NCBI GenBank assembly: GCA_016708025.1
Contig: JADJGQ010000002.1
Coordinates: 434,001 to 498,000, forward strand
Direction: 5' to 3'
DNA length: 64,000 bases
Source: a bacterium
GTDB lineage: Bacteria; Zixibacteria; MSB-5A5; GN15; FEB-12
Part shown: piece by piece, positions 16,099-25,297 of the stretch
Layout: each line of letters starts with the position of its first letter
How positions within the stretch are numbered: position 1 is the stretch's first letter
Program-made: the position numbers and the translations under genes
The notes under the pieces: model-generated
The model's input: the letters and a program-made list of their open reading frames with translations, nothing else
What the model was told of the DNA's origin: nothing
Database searches by the model: none

Positions 16099-18411
16099 CT
16101 ATATCCTGAACAGATACTGAAATTTCGCGAAGAAACGCTGCGATGACCGGTACAGCTTGCCTTCCTGGTCAGCGTCCCAGTAGTCATGCGTTGAACCAAC
16201 ATAGAAGATCGTAAACGGATTCAATTTCCAGCTCACCAGCGGTTCGACCGACAGAAACGCTTGCTTGTCGTATCCGTAACCTGAGCCGGTATTGATGATC
16301 TCCTTTCCGTGCACATACTCAACTACTACTCGCAAAAACCACTGACGGCTCAACTGATAATTGAAGCGTGACCGTGCAACATAGAAGTCATAAATGTTCT
16401 GGCCGCCGTCCGGGTAATCCAATTTGGAATATTCAACGTATGGCTCGATCAACAGTCGCTTGGTCGGCTTGAGCGATATCCAGAGGAAGTAATTCTGTCC
16501 TTCCCCAAGTACTGGTTCGGCCAATTCACCACTTCGTGCGATGAACCGCCCGACATTCCCGCTTACTTCGAAATTGAAAAACTCCGAGGGTCTGCCATTA
16601 ACCCCAAGTGTGGCACGTCGGATCCCCGGAAACCAGACATCGCGGAACAGCTCTCTGCTCCAGAGATACTCCGCCCAGACGAAGGTCTGACCGGTTAGTT
16701 GCATCTCAAGATGCGGCACCAGCCATTCATCTTTGCGTGTGCCATCCCAATCCCACAAGCGGCCGATACCTACCGATGGCTCAACGCGCTGCAAGAGCTT
16801 GCTGTTCTGCTGGAAATTGAGACCGGTCCAAATATCAATGACCCGATTGCTATTGCGCGTGACAAAACCATTGTCCGCACGGAAAGTAGGGCTATACTGG
16901 TTATAGTCGATATTCACATTCCAGACCCGCGCAGTCCGTTCTAAGCTAAAATACCCCGCGCTTCCCCAGAAGGTCTCGCCGTCAAACGCAACGGTATGCG
17001 CCGAATCATCAAAACGTGCATCCCCGGCATCTTCTGAAAGCGCCGGGTCATCTGGTTCTGCAGTCCGGTTGCCGACCAGTTGCCCCTCTACCGTGTAGTT
17101 TTTCAGGAACTGATAGGAAAAGTCGCCGCCAAAGACCGTTCCTGCACCGCCGCCATCCAGGCGACGGTCCGTCACCATGCCGCCGACATATGAGCCATCA
17201 TTGAGTTGATGTTTCACTCTCAGGATATTCGACGTGCTTTTCCCACCTTGCCAAAGGTAAGAGCGTTCGTTTTGCGGAACCAAAAGCGGGGTGTGTTCAT
17301 CCCGCCCCAGCAGGTGCGTAAAACTGGTCCGCCCGAATTTCCCCGTCAGTTTTGAGGCAACAAGCGGATCAGCGATTGAACGGGTGTAAATGACATCTAT
17401 GAATGAACCATACAGGTCGCTCCCCTCCTGGAAGAAGGGGCGTCGTTCTTCAAAGAAGAGCGCAAAGGGAGAATTAACATCGATCTGGGTCGCATCCGAC
17501 TCAACCTGGCTGAAATCCGGATTGGCGGAGAGCTCTACCGTCGCGTTCGAAGAGAGACTATAACGCGCATTGAATGAGACCTCTGCATCGGCATCCCCAT
17601 TCTCAAACCCGTCATCGGGATTGCCATAATCTCTCAACTCCCCTGACTGGAACGCGATGATATTAGGAAGTATCTCCAGCTTGTTGCCAGACTTGATCCC
17701 AGAGATACCGGTAAGGGTTCCCCACTGGCACATAAAGCAAGGGTCATCGCGGCTGATGGCCGCCCAGCACATGCGACGGCGTACTTCGCGCTGACGGTCG
17801 CGCCAGAAATTGATCTTCCAGACCTGCTCCTCTTTATTCGGGAAGCGAAGGCTGGAAAACGGTATCGCGATCTCAACCTGGTAGCCACTGTCGGTAACTA
17901 CTCCTTTGGAGTGCCAGATCAGGTCGAAAGTCATATCTTCGTTGCCGCCGTTTAGCATCCGAAGGTCCCCCTGGATGCCAAGCGGATTGACGAACAACTC
18001 ATACCCCCAGGATGCGTCGCCGTATGTGTCGAGCATCAGGCCGAAATAATCATCGCGGAAAATATTGTCGCGGTCGCGCAACGAATAGCGGACCGACTTC
18101 GGGTCATTGTCAAGCGCGATGAGCGCCACATAGAGGTTGTGATCATCGAAGCCGATCAGCGCCCGTGAGTCAACCGGCGGCTTGATCAGGTCGCCGGGAT
18201 CGGTCTCGGAAAAACCATCAGCCACCGCGCATTGTTGCCAGATCGGTTCATCCAGTTTGCCATCAACAGTGACTTCTCCGGTAACGCGGGGGACATTGAT
18301 CGTCGGCTTGATCCTGGCTGTAAACGTCTCCTGAGCGGAAACAAACAACGGTAGAAACAGGATAAGAGCGGCCATGGTTGCCGCGCTGCAGATGAGTCTG
18401 ATAGTTCCCAT
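16099..18411 (-). CDS. DUF5916 outer-membrane protein with CBM9-like N-terminal domain
   Basis: The preferred ATG at 18411 gives MGTIRLICSAATMAALILFL plus a cleavage region (VSAQ), a clean signal peptide; a frame extending to 18501 adds 30 residues that would hide it. After the signal, residues about 35-230 form a carbohydrate-binding family 9-like sandwich (VTVDGKLDEPIWQQC...FDDHNLYVAL). The remainder is a long series of amphipathic beta strands ending in FQYLFRI, as in an outer-membrane barrel. This is the layout of DUF5916 proteins common in Bacteroidota and related phyla. Roles in glycan handling at the outer membrane have been suggested, but the substrate cannot be read here. It is a single-gene unit converging on clpX. 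Confidence 0.82.
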   Translation of the reverse strand: MGTIRLICSAATMAALILFLPLFVSAQETFTARIKPTINVPRVTGEVTVDGKLDEPIWQQCAVADGFSETDPGDLIKPPVDSRALIGFDDHNLYVALIALDNDPKSVRYSLRDRDNIFRDDYFGLMLDTYGDASWGYELFVNPLGIQGDLRMLNGGNEDMTFDLIWHSKGVVTDSGYQVEIAIPFSSLRFPNKEEQVWKINFWRDRQREVRRRMCWAAISRDDPCFMCQWGTLTGISGIKSGNKLEILPNIIAFQSGELRDYGNPDDGFENGDADAEVSFNARYSLSSNATVELSANPDFSQVESDATQIDVNSPFALFFEERRPFFQEGSDLYGSFIDVIYTRSIADPLVASKLTGKFGRTSFTHLLGRDEHTPLLVPQNERSYLWQGGKSTSNILRVKHQLNDGSYVGGMVTDRRLDGGGAGTVFGGDFSYQFLKNYTVEGQLVGNRTAEPDDPALSEDAGDARFDDSAHTVAFDGETFWGSAGYFSLERTARVWNVNIDYNQYSPTFRADNGFVTRNSNRVIDIWTGLNFQQNSKLLQRVEPSVGIGRLWDWDGTRKDEWLVPHLEMQLTGQTFVWAEYLWSRELFRDVWFPGIRRATLGVNGRPSEFFNFEVSGNVGRFIARSGELAEPVLGEGQNYFLWISLKPTKRLLIEPYVEYSKLDYPDGGQNIYDFYVARSRFNYQLSRQWFLRVVVEYVHGKEIINTGSGYGYDKQAFLSVEPLVSWKLNPFTIFYVGSTHDYWDADQEGKLYRSSQRFFAKFQYLFRI

Positions 18412-18506
18412 GAAGGAAACTACGTAACCACTTTCCTGTATGTTTCGACCGACCGGAAATTGGCTGGCAAACGGGCGAGCGGCAGCCCCCATTTCTCTCA
18501 TAGAAA

Positions 18507-18529
18507 AAGGCCCGCATATTGCGGGCCTT
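18507..18529 (-). terminator. Terminator of the STAS gene
   Basis: AAGGCCCGCA and TGCGGGCCTT form a 9-10 bp stem with a 4-base loop; on the minus strand the stem is followed by TTTTTC. It is placed 30 bases after the stop of the STAS gene. Confidence 0.75.
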
Positions 18530-18559
18530 GCGTCATATCTGTCTGAAATCCGGACGAAA

Positions 18560-18898
18560 CTAGCCTTTTAGCGCTTTGAGGGCATCTTCGCGGCTCTCAA
18601 AGTGCTCAAAAACAGAGATCAGGCGAGTGATAGTCAGAATAGATTCGATCTTCGTGATATTGGCCAGAACCAGGCGTCCGCCCGAATTCTTGACTGAGGT
18701 CAGCGCCGAGATAAGCATCCCCAGGCCAACGGAGTTCATCCAATCCGTCTTGGCCAGATCAAGAACGAATTTCTTCTTGTTCCGATTGAGGTACTCATGG
18801 ACGCGGCCGTGGAACATCGTCGTCTCTTCGCCACCCATGATCTTTCCCGATATGTCGATGATGACGATATCGTCCTGCAGAATGTCTTCAAACTTCAT
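18560..18898 (-). CDS. STAS-domain anti-sigma factor antagonist
   Basis: The 112-residue single-domain protein has the SpoIIAA/RsbV fold pattern: an N-terminal strand pair (IVIIDISGKIMGGEE), then FVLDLAKTDWMNSVGLGMLI. S56 in MNSVGLG is at the conserved phosphorylation position. Such proteins are switched by an anti-sigma kinase and release sigma factors or control signalling partners. No partner kinase, phosphatase or sigma gene lies beside it in this window, so the target is unknown. It has its own terminator and appears monocistronic. Confidence 0.88.
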   Translation of the reverse strand: MKFEDILQDDIVIIDISGKIMGGEETTMFHGRVHEYLNRNKKKFVLDLAKTDWMNSVGLGMLISALTSVKNSGGRLVLANITKIESILTITRLISVFEHFESREDALKALKG

Positions 18899-19139
18899 GA
18901 GTTTGCGCCTTTATGCTTCGAGGTTACTTATTTCTGGTTGGTGCTGTCCCCCAACCGGTTGCGACGGTCTGAGGAAAGGTAGCCAAAGATGGTACCCAAT
19001 CACCCAAAAAGCAAGCCCTTTTTGCCCGACCTAACATCCCCCGTCCCAAGAGCTTATTCCCTTCAAACCCGTTTTGTGATTGCCTGTCGCATCGTCACCT
19101 TCTATCGTACCAGCAACCCGACTTTCCAAGGACGAACTT

Positions 19140-19736
19140 ATGGCAATTACCGTGCGAGAATTAAAGCCCACAGACTGGCCCGCAGTCGAAGAACTTTTCG
19201 GCGAACGTGGCGCCTGCGGCGGATGCTGGTGTATGTTCTGGCGAATCCCCCATGGTGGCAAACTCTGGCGGAATGCCGTCGGCGAACCGAACCACAAAGC
19301 GTTTCGCAAATTGGTCAAGGCTGGTGAGGCCAACGGCATACTCGCATTCGATGGTTCCACCCCGATCGGATGGTGTTCCTTCGGGCGGCGCCTCGATTTC
19401 CCGCGCACCGAAACCATGAAAGCCTACGCCCGGACCGATATCGACCAGGTCTGGTCGATCAATTGCTTTTTCGTCCGAAAGGAATACCGCAACAGTGGGC
19501 TCGCTGAAAAAATGTGTGAAGCCGCCGTCAAGGCGATCGTCAAACGGAAAGGGAAGATCATCGAAAGCTATCCTGTCCCGCTGACCAAGGATGGCAACAA
19601 ACTCCCGGCGGCATTTGTCTACACCGGCCCCGAAGCGATCTTCAAGCGACTCGGCTTCAGTCTCACGCAACGGCTCTCCCATAGTCGTCCGCTCTATCGA
19701 CTTTCTTTCGCTAAGTCAAAGAAGAAAGGAACCTGA
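19140..19736 (+). CDS. GNAT-family N-acetyltransferase
   Basis: The ATG at 19140 has AAGGACG upstream and starts MAITVRELKPTDWPAVEELF, the usual opening of GNAT enzymes; an upstream TTG would add 20 unlikely residues. The acetyl-CoA-binding motif A is VRKEYRNSGLAEKMCEAAV (about 117-135). An unusual CGGCWCMFWRIP segment near 26-37 puts three Cys close together. The enzyme would transfer an acyl group from acyl-CoA to an amine; the substrate cannot be inferred. Homologues with the GGCWCMFW segment form a distinct GNAT subgroup, as far as I recall. Confidence 0.8.
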   Translation: MAITVRELKPTDWPAVEELFGERGACGGCWCMFWRIPHGGKLWRNAVGEPNHKAFRKLVKAGEANGILAFDGSTPIGWCSFGRRLDFPRTETMKAYARTDIDQVWSINCFFVRKEYRNSGLAEKMCEAAVKAIVKRKGKIIESYPVPLTKDGNKLPAAFVYTGPEAIFKRLGFSLTQRLSHSRPLYRLSFAKSKKKGT

Positions 19737-19769
19737 CGGGATTCCAGCACGTATCTTGACCGGGTAGAT

Positions 19770-20249
19770 ATGTTCAATTTTTCTGTTCTGATTCGACAGT
19801 TGCTCATCCTCATTGGCGCCGGACTGATGATCTGGGGTGTTTCGATGCCTCTTTTGGGGATGAAGATCTTCCGCGATGAATCTTTCTTCGACCTCAGTCC
19901 GACCGGAGCGATCATCCTGATCTCGCTCGCGGCGATCTCAGTTTTCCTTGCTCTCTTCCGCAAGTGGTGGGGACTCTACCTCACAGGTCTCCTCGCGCTG
20001 ATCCTGCTGTTTTATACGGTCGGCGAGATCGAAAACCGGAAGGCCAGCATGGATACCGACTTCAAGCAACACGTGGCCGGGGGCCCTCTCAGAAATACAA
20101 TGCGAGGATTGGTCAGTGCAACGAAAGTACGCTATGGATTTTCTGTGATGGCTGGCGGCGCCACTCTTTTGCTTCTGGTCCCGCTGTTGTGGGGGAGAGT
20201 AGTATTTAAGAAGAGAGATTCTGAAGAAGCGAAAAAACCGGTCACTTGA
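19770..20249 (+). CDS. Four-TM hypothetical membrane protein
   Basis: The 159-residue product has four hydrophobic helices (about 9-28, 46-62, 67-84 and 124-142) with a short polar loop (ENRKASMDTDFKQH) between the third and fourth and a basic C-terminal tail. It is an inner-membrane protein with no recognised catalytic motif. It starts 33 bases after the GNAT gene on the same strand, so the two may be co-transcribed. It converges on the helicase gene with a gap of 9 bases. Confidence 0.6.
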   Translation: MFNFSVLIRQLLILIGAGLMIWGVSMPLLGMKIFRDESFFDLSPTGAIILISLAAISVFLALFRKWWGLYLTGLLALILLFYTVGEIENRKASMDTDFKQHVAGGPLRNTMRGLVSATKVRYGFSVMAGGATLLLLVPLLWGRVVFKKRDSEEAKKPVT

Positions 20250-20258
20250 CCGAACGGC

Positions 20259-22508
20259 TTAGCCAACTATCCGTAACTTGGCATACTTCGCCATGATCTT
20301 TTTTACTCCCAGCCCGGTGAACATGATCTCCAAACGGAGCGAATCCCCGTATCCTTCTGCCGCCAGTATCTTCCCGCGTCCGAATGTGGGATGCGCTACT
20401 ATTCGCCCCACCCGATAGGTTTCATTCTCTTCATACTCGTAATATGTCTCGCCCTTGGCTTTGGATGCAGATGCGGCCGAACGGCCGCCGAACAGATCAT
20501 CTTCTCCAACCTGGTGCGAAGGGAACGGCTTCCCCTGGGCAGTCGACTGCGATTGATACCCGTTTCCATACTGGAACATCGTCCGTGCCCTGAAATCGCG
20601 CTTTTCGAGCAATCCCTCCGGGATCTCCTTGATGAAACGCGACGGAATCGACTGCACCTCGCCAAACCGGAAACGGGTCGTCGCAGTCGAAAGAAAGAGC
20701 CGCTTGCGCGCCCGGGTTGCGGCGACATAAAACAGTCGCCGTTCCTCTTCCAACTCCATCGGCTCGACTATCGTTCGTTGGAGCGGAAACAGACCCTCCT
20801 CAAGGCCAACGAGGTAGACGGTCTCGTACTCCAGCCCTTTGGCCGCGTGGATCGTCATCAGCGTGATCTTTTCTTCGATCTCCTTGTACTGGTCGGTATC
20901 GGAGAACAGCGAGATCTCGGAGAGGTAGTCGCGAAGGTTCGCTTCACTGCGTCCGCGTGCGAACTCGGCCGCACCCTCGATAAACGCTTCGATATTCTCA
21001 ACCTTCGCTTCACCGACCACGGCATCTTCGGCGCGCAGCTCTTCGATCAGCTTCAGGTCGGCGACCAGATCTTCCGCGAGAATATCGATCGGGTCAGTCT
21101 CAACCCGTGCCTGGAATTTCTCGATCAGGTCGACGAATGGCTGGATCCGCTTCGCTTTGCCGGCAAGATCAGGATAACTTGCTGCCGAACGCGCGATCTC
21201 ATACATCGGCTGCTTCTGCTGTGAACCCAGCGCCGCGATATCCGACACCGTCTTATCCCCCAGACCGCGCTTCGGATAATTGATGATCCGCTCGAATGCA
21301 ACATCATCCTTCGGATTGGCGATCAGTTTCAGATACGCCATCAGATCCTTGATCTCTTTGCGATGGTAAAACGAGATGCCACCGACAATCTGGTACGGGA
21401 TATTTTTCCGGCGAAGTTGCTCTTCGAACGGTCGTGACTGTGCGTTGGTGCGATAGAGGATCACCATCTCTTTGAGCGATCTGCTTCCGCGATCGGAATC
21501 TATCTGCTCGACCATCCGCACCGCCTCATCCTCGGCCGAATCAACCATCAGCAGTCTGATCGGCTCGCCATCCTCGGCCTGTGCCCAGAGAGTTTTCCCT
21601 TTGCGCGCCTGGTTGTTTTCGATCACCGCCGAGGCCGCTTTCAGAATCGTATTGGTACTCCGGTAATTCTGCTCCAGTTTGATGATCCTGGCTCCGGGGA
21701 AATCTTTCTCGAATTCGAGAATATTGCGGATATCCGCACCGCGCCAGCCATAGATCGACTGGTCCTCATCTCCCACTACACAGATATTCTGGTGATCTCC
21801 GAGGATCGACTTCAGCAACAGGTACTGCACCCGGTTGGTATCCTGGTACTCATCCACCAGCAGATACTTAAATCGATTTCGATACCGGTCACCGATCTCC
21901 TGATTGTTTTTCAGGATCCAGACCGAGTTGAAGATCAGGTCGTCAAAATCCATCCCATTGCATTCGCGCAACCGGCGCTGATACAACTTGTAGATCTCTG
22001 CCGTGCGGGATTCGAAATAACCGGAAGCCTGCTGGGCGAACTGGTCCGCCGATATCAACTGATTTTTCGCATCGGAGATCTTGCGCGCCTGCCCTTTGGC
22101 CGGGAACTGACCATCCGATATCCGAAGATCCTTGATACAGTTTTTGATCAGGCTGATCGAATCTTCCTGATCGAGGATCGTGAAATTACTGTCATACCCT
22201 GCAGAGGCCGCTTCGCGCCGAAGTAACCGCGCACAGAAGGAGTGGAATGTGCTGACCTGAAGTTCCGCTATGTCAGTGGCCATCAGCGCATTGACACGCG
22301 CTTTCATCTCTCCCGCCGCCTTGTTGGTGAATGTCACCGCCAGCATCTGGTACGGCTCCGCCAATCGCTGCATCAGGATATACGCCAGACGTCGCGTTAA
22401 TACCCGCGTTTTGCCTGACCCCGCGCCGGCGATCACCAGCAATGGTCCATCGGTCGTGACCACCGCGTCGCGTTGTTCGTTATTGAGGCCTTCCAGGAGA
22501 TGATGCAT
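20259..22508 (-). CDS. pcrA: UvrD/PcrA-type superfamily 1A DNA helicase
   Basis: The 749-residue protein shows the full set of UvrD-like motifs: Walker A GAGSGKT at 28-34, VTFTNKAAGEMK (Ia), LLVDEYQDTN (II), VVGDEDQSIYGWRGAD (III), QNYRST (IV), TIHAAKGLEYETV (V) and VAATRARKRL (VI). It is a 3'-5' helicase used in nucleotide excision and mismatch repair and in clearing recombinase filaments. The C-terminal segment (VGRIVAHPTFGRGKI) is the Tudor-like RNA-polymerase-binding end typical of PcrA, which favours that name over Rep. The length is normal. Confidence 0.93.
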   Translation of the reverse strand: MHHLLEGLNNEQRDAVVTTDGPLLVIAGAGSGKTRVLTRRLAYILMQRLAEPYQMLAVTFTNKAAGEMKARVNALMATDIAELQVSTFHSFCARLLRREAASAGYDSNFTILDQEDSISLIKNCIKDLRISDGQFPAKGQARKISDAKNQLISADQFAQQASGYFESRTAEIYKLYQRRLRECNGMDFDDLIFNSVWILKNNQEIGDRYRNRFKYLLVDEYQDTNRVQYLLLKSILGDHQNICVVGDEDQSIYGWRGADIRNILEFEKDFPGARIIKLEQNYRSTNTILKAASAVIENNQARKGKTLWAQAEDGEPIRLLMVDSAEDEAVRMVEQIDSDRGSRSLKEMVILYRTNAQSRPFEEQLRRKNIPYQIVGGISFYHRKEIKDLMAYLKLIANPKDDVAFERIINYPKRGLGDKTVSDIAALGSQQKQPMYEIARSAASYPDLAGKAKRIQPFVDLIEKFQARVETDPIDILAEDLVADLKLIEELRAEDAVVGEAKVENIEAFIEGAAEFARGRSEANLRDYLSEISLFSDTDQYKEIEEKITLMTIHAAKGLEYETVYLVGLEEGLFPLQRTIVEPMELEEERRLFYVAATRARKRLFLSTATTRFRFGEVQSIPSRFIKEIPEGLLEKRDFRARTMFQYGNGYQSQSTAQGKPFPSHQVGEDDLFGGRSAASASKAKGETYYEYEENETYRVGRIVAHPTFGRGKILAAEGYGDSLRLEIMFTGLGVKKIMAKYAKLRIVG

Positions 22509-22573
22509 AAGTGGGACGAATATACATCCTCCCGCTCCGGAAGCAATGACTTTGGGAATTTCTTCGTGCGTGA

Positions 22574-23056
22574 CTACATTGTGACAAACAAACTGCCGAC
22601 TTTTTTCGGCTTGGATGACCCCATCTGCGGAAGTAGCAGCACCAACCCGACTGCCACCAACAGGATTATCAGGCCACTATCGAGAGGGAAGGGGGACCCG
22701 CCGAGTGGAAGTCTCTTCAGCGACCCCGCGCTTTCTCCCGGCATCCGGAAGAAGAATCCATATATGAAATAACCAGCCAGCAAGACTGAGCCGAGTACCG
22801 CCGCCGAAATAAGGTAGAGCGTCATTTGCGATGCCGGTCGTGCCTCTACTGTCGCCTCGTTCCAGACCATCGATGGATCCGGCACGGGCGGAATTACTGC
22901 GTCAGTCTCCATAGCCAATGCGCGGAAAGACAGTGTCAGCCGCTCTGTCTCCTGACAAGCAGGACAAGAATCAATATGCTTTCGCAGGTCACCGGGGATC
23001 GCGTCGGACCGGACAGCCGTGATTACTCGCAATTCAAATTCGCACTGCATAGTCAT
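22574..23056 (-). CDS. Anti-sigma factor with HxxxCxxC zinc finger and two TM helices
   Basis: The N-terminus holds the zf-HC2/ZAS motif (H27, C31, C34, with C5 as a possible fourth ligand), and two hydrophobic helices follow (about 78-103 and 128-145). This is the form of membrane anti-sigma factors that hold an ECF sigma factor inactive. Its ATG overlaps the stop of the ECF sigma gene by 4 bases (23053-23056), so translation is coupled. The region beyond the second helix is short, so it lacks a large periplasmic sensor domain. Confidence 0.82.
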   Translation of the reverse strand: MTMQCEFELRVITAVRSDAIPGDLRKHIDSCPACQETERLTLSFRALAMETDAVIPPVPDPSMVWNEATVEARPASQMTLYLISAAVLGSVLLAGYFIYGFFFRMPGESAGSLKRLPLGGSPFPLDSGLIILLVAVGLVLLLPQMGSSKPKKVGSLFVTM

Positions 23057-23553
23057 TCTCTTTCTTTAACAATACCGGCTTCACGACAGATGCCTGCCAG
23101 CTTCTTTCGCGCACGCGACAACAGAACTCTCACCGAACCTGTTTCTACACCGACAATAGCCGCCGCCTCAGTATGCGTGTACCCTTCGACATAACAAAGC
23201 CAGAGCAGGGAACGGTGCATTAGCGTCAGCTTCTCCATCGCCGTTGCCAGGTCGATCTGCAACGGAATTTGTTCAGCTGAATCATCGCTATCATCGCTCT
23301 GTTCTACTTCCACCCACTCCCCATGTACTTTTCCACTTCGCCAGTGGTCCCGCACCAGGTTGGTCGCGATAGTGAAGAGGTAAGCCCGATCTGCTCCGGG
23401 TGTCTCCGCACCGCGATCCGCCTTGAGAAATCGAAAATAACTCTCCTGTGCGAGATCATTGCTCAATTCATGCTCGCGTACCATTCGATAGAGATAGCTC
23501 CAGAGCGGACGGTACGTCGAGCGGTAGAAGATGCGGAACTCGGACTGGTTCAT
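23053..23553 (-). CDS. ECF-family RNA polymerase sigma factor
   Basis: The 166-residue protein has sigma region 2 (YRSTYRPLWSYLYRMV...LSNDLAQESYFRFLK) and region 4 with a helix-turn-helix (YTHTEAAAIVGVETGSVRVL). The acidic linker between them (EQSDDSDDSAEQ) is unusually rich in Asp. It should direct RNA polymerase to its own regulon and is held by the anti-sigma factor encoded next. It is the second gene of a three-gene minus-strand unit, 21 bases after a small membrane protein. Confidence 0.9.
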   Translation of the reverse strand: MNQSEFRIFYRSTYRPLWSYLYRMVREHELSNDLAQESYFRFLKADRGAETPGADRAYLFTIATNLVRDHWRSGKVHGEWVEVEQSDDSDDSAEQIPLQIDLATAMEKLTLMHRSLLWLCYVEGYTHTEAAAIVGVETGSVRVLLSRARKKLAGICREAGIVKERE

Positions 23554-23574
23554 GGTAGGTGGCCGACAGACTGA

Positions 23575-24078
23575 TCAGGACGCTTCCAGTTTACGCTCTT
23601 TCCGTGCAGCCCGTTCCTGTGTCTTATGCCATCCGTACGTGACCATCGAGACGATCCCCAGCCCGATCGCCAACATGAAGCACATCACTCCCCAGTACTC
23701 CATATCATGCACCTGCTGAATATTCCCGGGATCACTGGAATCGCCGTATTGTCCCGCGCCAGCCATAAACCCTGCACCCAGGACGAAGATCATCACCGCC
23801 GCCTGGATAAACCGAAGGACCATATTCTTTCCGTTGGAGGCGGGCGCTTCTTTCTCCGCCGTCATCAGCAACCGCTTCCCGGCATCGGTCGCCATGAAAC
23901 TGATGAACTCCGCGGCACTTCCGTATTTGTCGATCAGTTTGTTGAGCGTCTCCAGCCGATGATACTCCAGATTCATGATCACCTGTCTGCGGCGGAAGAG
24001 CAACCAGAGGACAAACCCAACCAGCGCCGTCAAACAGGCGAACATTATCGATTCCTGCATCAGAATGTCGTTATCCAT
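23575..24078 (-). CDS. Small membrane protein heading the ECF operon
   Basis: The start at 24078 (MDNDILMQESIMFACLTALV) has AGGAG 11 bases upstream; a frame to 24120 exists but lacks that support. The 167-residue product has hydrophobic helices at about 11-29, 90-108 and 129-149, and a basic tail (RAARKERKLEAS). The loop after the first helix is helical and charged. DUF6249-like small membrane proteins often sit beside ECF sigma/anti-sigma genes, and this one has the same look, though I cannot confirm the family. It may be regulated by, or help sense for, the sigma system. Confidence 0.65.
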   Translation of the reverse strand: MDNDILMQESIMFACLTALVGFVLWLLFRRRQVIMNLEYHRLETLNKLIDKYGSAAEFISFMATDAGKRLLMTAEKEAPASNGKNMVLRFIQAAVMIFVLGAGFMAGAGQYGDSSDPGNIQQVHDMEYWGVMCFMLAIGLGIVSMVTYGWHKTQERAARKERKLEAS

Positions 24079-24202
24079 ATGTGGCTCCTGAGATTCGGTA
24101 TTTGCATTAGCTTTGACCATTAGACGGACAGGTCACCGGAAAGGTAAACAGTGAGTTGGGAAAATGCTACGGGTTAACGCTGGACTGATCGAGGCGTGGA
24201 AT

Positions 24203-24296
24203 CCCTCATCCGTCGCTTCGCGCCACCTTCTCCCAAAGGGAGAAGGGAAGTCCCCTCTCCCTCTGGGAGAGGGTGCCTCGGAGAGGCGGGTGAGGG
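24203..24296. repeat. Dispersed intergenic inverted-repeat element, copy 1
   Basis: The element starts CCCTCATCCG and ends CGGGTGAGGG, which are complementary. The interior contains two further hairpins (TTCTCCCAAAGGGAGAA and CCCTCTCCC...GGGAGAGGG). A copy with about 85 percent identity is at 42314-42408. This is a widespread type of bacterial intergenic repeat, non-coding although frames run through it. It fills most of the space between the ECF operon and the EamA gene. Confidence 0.8.
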
Positions 24297-24393
24297 TATC
24301 TCATTCAGGCTAGTTGATTGCTACAGGACGATCGGATTCCTTGCCCGATTTCCGGTAGACAAGCCGCCGACCCCGTACTACCTTCCCGCAACT

Positions 24394-25287
24394 ATGAAGA
24401 CTTCCGATATCGTCAGCCTGGTCATTCTCGCCGCCATTTGGGGTGGGTCGTTTATCTTCATGCGGGTGATTTCCCCGGTCTTTGGGCCGATCATCACTGC
24501 CATGCTCCGGGTATTGATCGCCGGAGTGGCTTTGGCCATCTACTTCCGCATCATTCGTTTTGACATGGAGTTCTTCAAGTACTGGAAACAGTACCTGCTG
24601 ATCGGCGGGGTGAACTCGGCGATCCCATTTTTCATGTACGCGTTTGCCGCACTCCATATCCCGGCCTCGTATTCAGCGATTCTCAATTCAAGCGCCCCGC
24701 TCTGGAGCGCGATCCTGTCGGTCTTCTGGCTGGGGGAGAGGTTGACCTGGCTGCGGACACTCGGTCTGCTGGTCGGGGCAGGTGGCGTCTTTCTGGTGGT
24801 GAATATTCCACCGGCTGAGGTTGACTCATGGTTCCTCATGTCGGTCCTCGCCTGTCTGGTGGCGACGCTCTGCTATGGCTTTTCCGCGGTTTATATCAAG
24901 AAATTTGGCAAGTCACTCAAGCCGCGCGCGATTGCCGGGGCGAGTCAGTTGATGGCCGCATTTGTCTTGATCCCTGCCATTCCCGCATTCCCGATGCGAG
25001 GCGAAGTAACGCCGTTTATCGCCCTCAATATGCTGGCGCTCGCGATAATCTGTAGCGCAGTCGCCTACCTGCTCTATTTCCGGTTGATAGCCGATATCGG
25101 CCCAACCAAGGCGCTGACTGTTACTTTCCTGATGCCGCTGTTTGGGATATTGTGGGGGGTGCTGTTTTTGCACGAGCAGTTGACGCTCGGGATGGTCGGC
25201 GGGATGGCGCTGATTCTATTGGGGACAGGACTGGTGCTGAATATCATCAAACTCCCCAAGCCCTCGACCAACACCACAATGGTCTGA
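24394..25287 (+). CDS. EamA/DMT-family permease
   Basis: The ATG at 24394 (MKTSDIVSLVILAAIWGGSF) begins the typical first helix; a longer frame from 24196 runs through the dispersed repeat and is rejected. The 297-residue product has about ten hydrophobic helices arranged as two EamA repeats, with the usual conserved WGGSF near the N-terminus and GPTKALTVTFLMPLF in the second repeat. Such carriers move metabolites or drugs, often outward, across the inner membrane. The substrate is not predictable. It is a single gene converging on the MORN gene. Confidence 0.87.
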   Translation: MKTSDIVSLVILAAIWGGSFIFMRVISPVFGPIITAMLRVLIAGVALAIYFRIIRFDMEFFKYWKQYLLIGGVNSAIPFFMYAFAALHIPASYSAILNSSAPLWSAILSVFWLGERLTWLRTLGLLVGAGGVFLVVNIPPAEVDSWFLMSVLACLVATLCYGFSAVYIKKFGKSLKPRAIAGASQLMAAFVLIPAIPAFPMRGEVTPFIALNMLALAIICSAVAYLLYFRLIADIGPTKALTVTFLMPLFGILWGVLFLHEQLTLGMVGGMALILLGTGLVLNIIKLPKPSTNTTMV

Positions 25288-25297
25288 GAGACCGCGT

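Noticed and set aside
24196..24393. 66-codon N-terminal extension of the EamA permease
   Set aside because: The frame crosses the dispersed inverted repeat; the protein family begins at the ATG at 24394.
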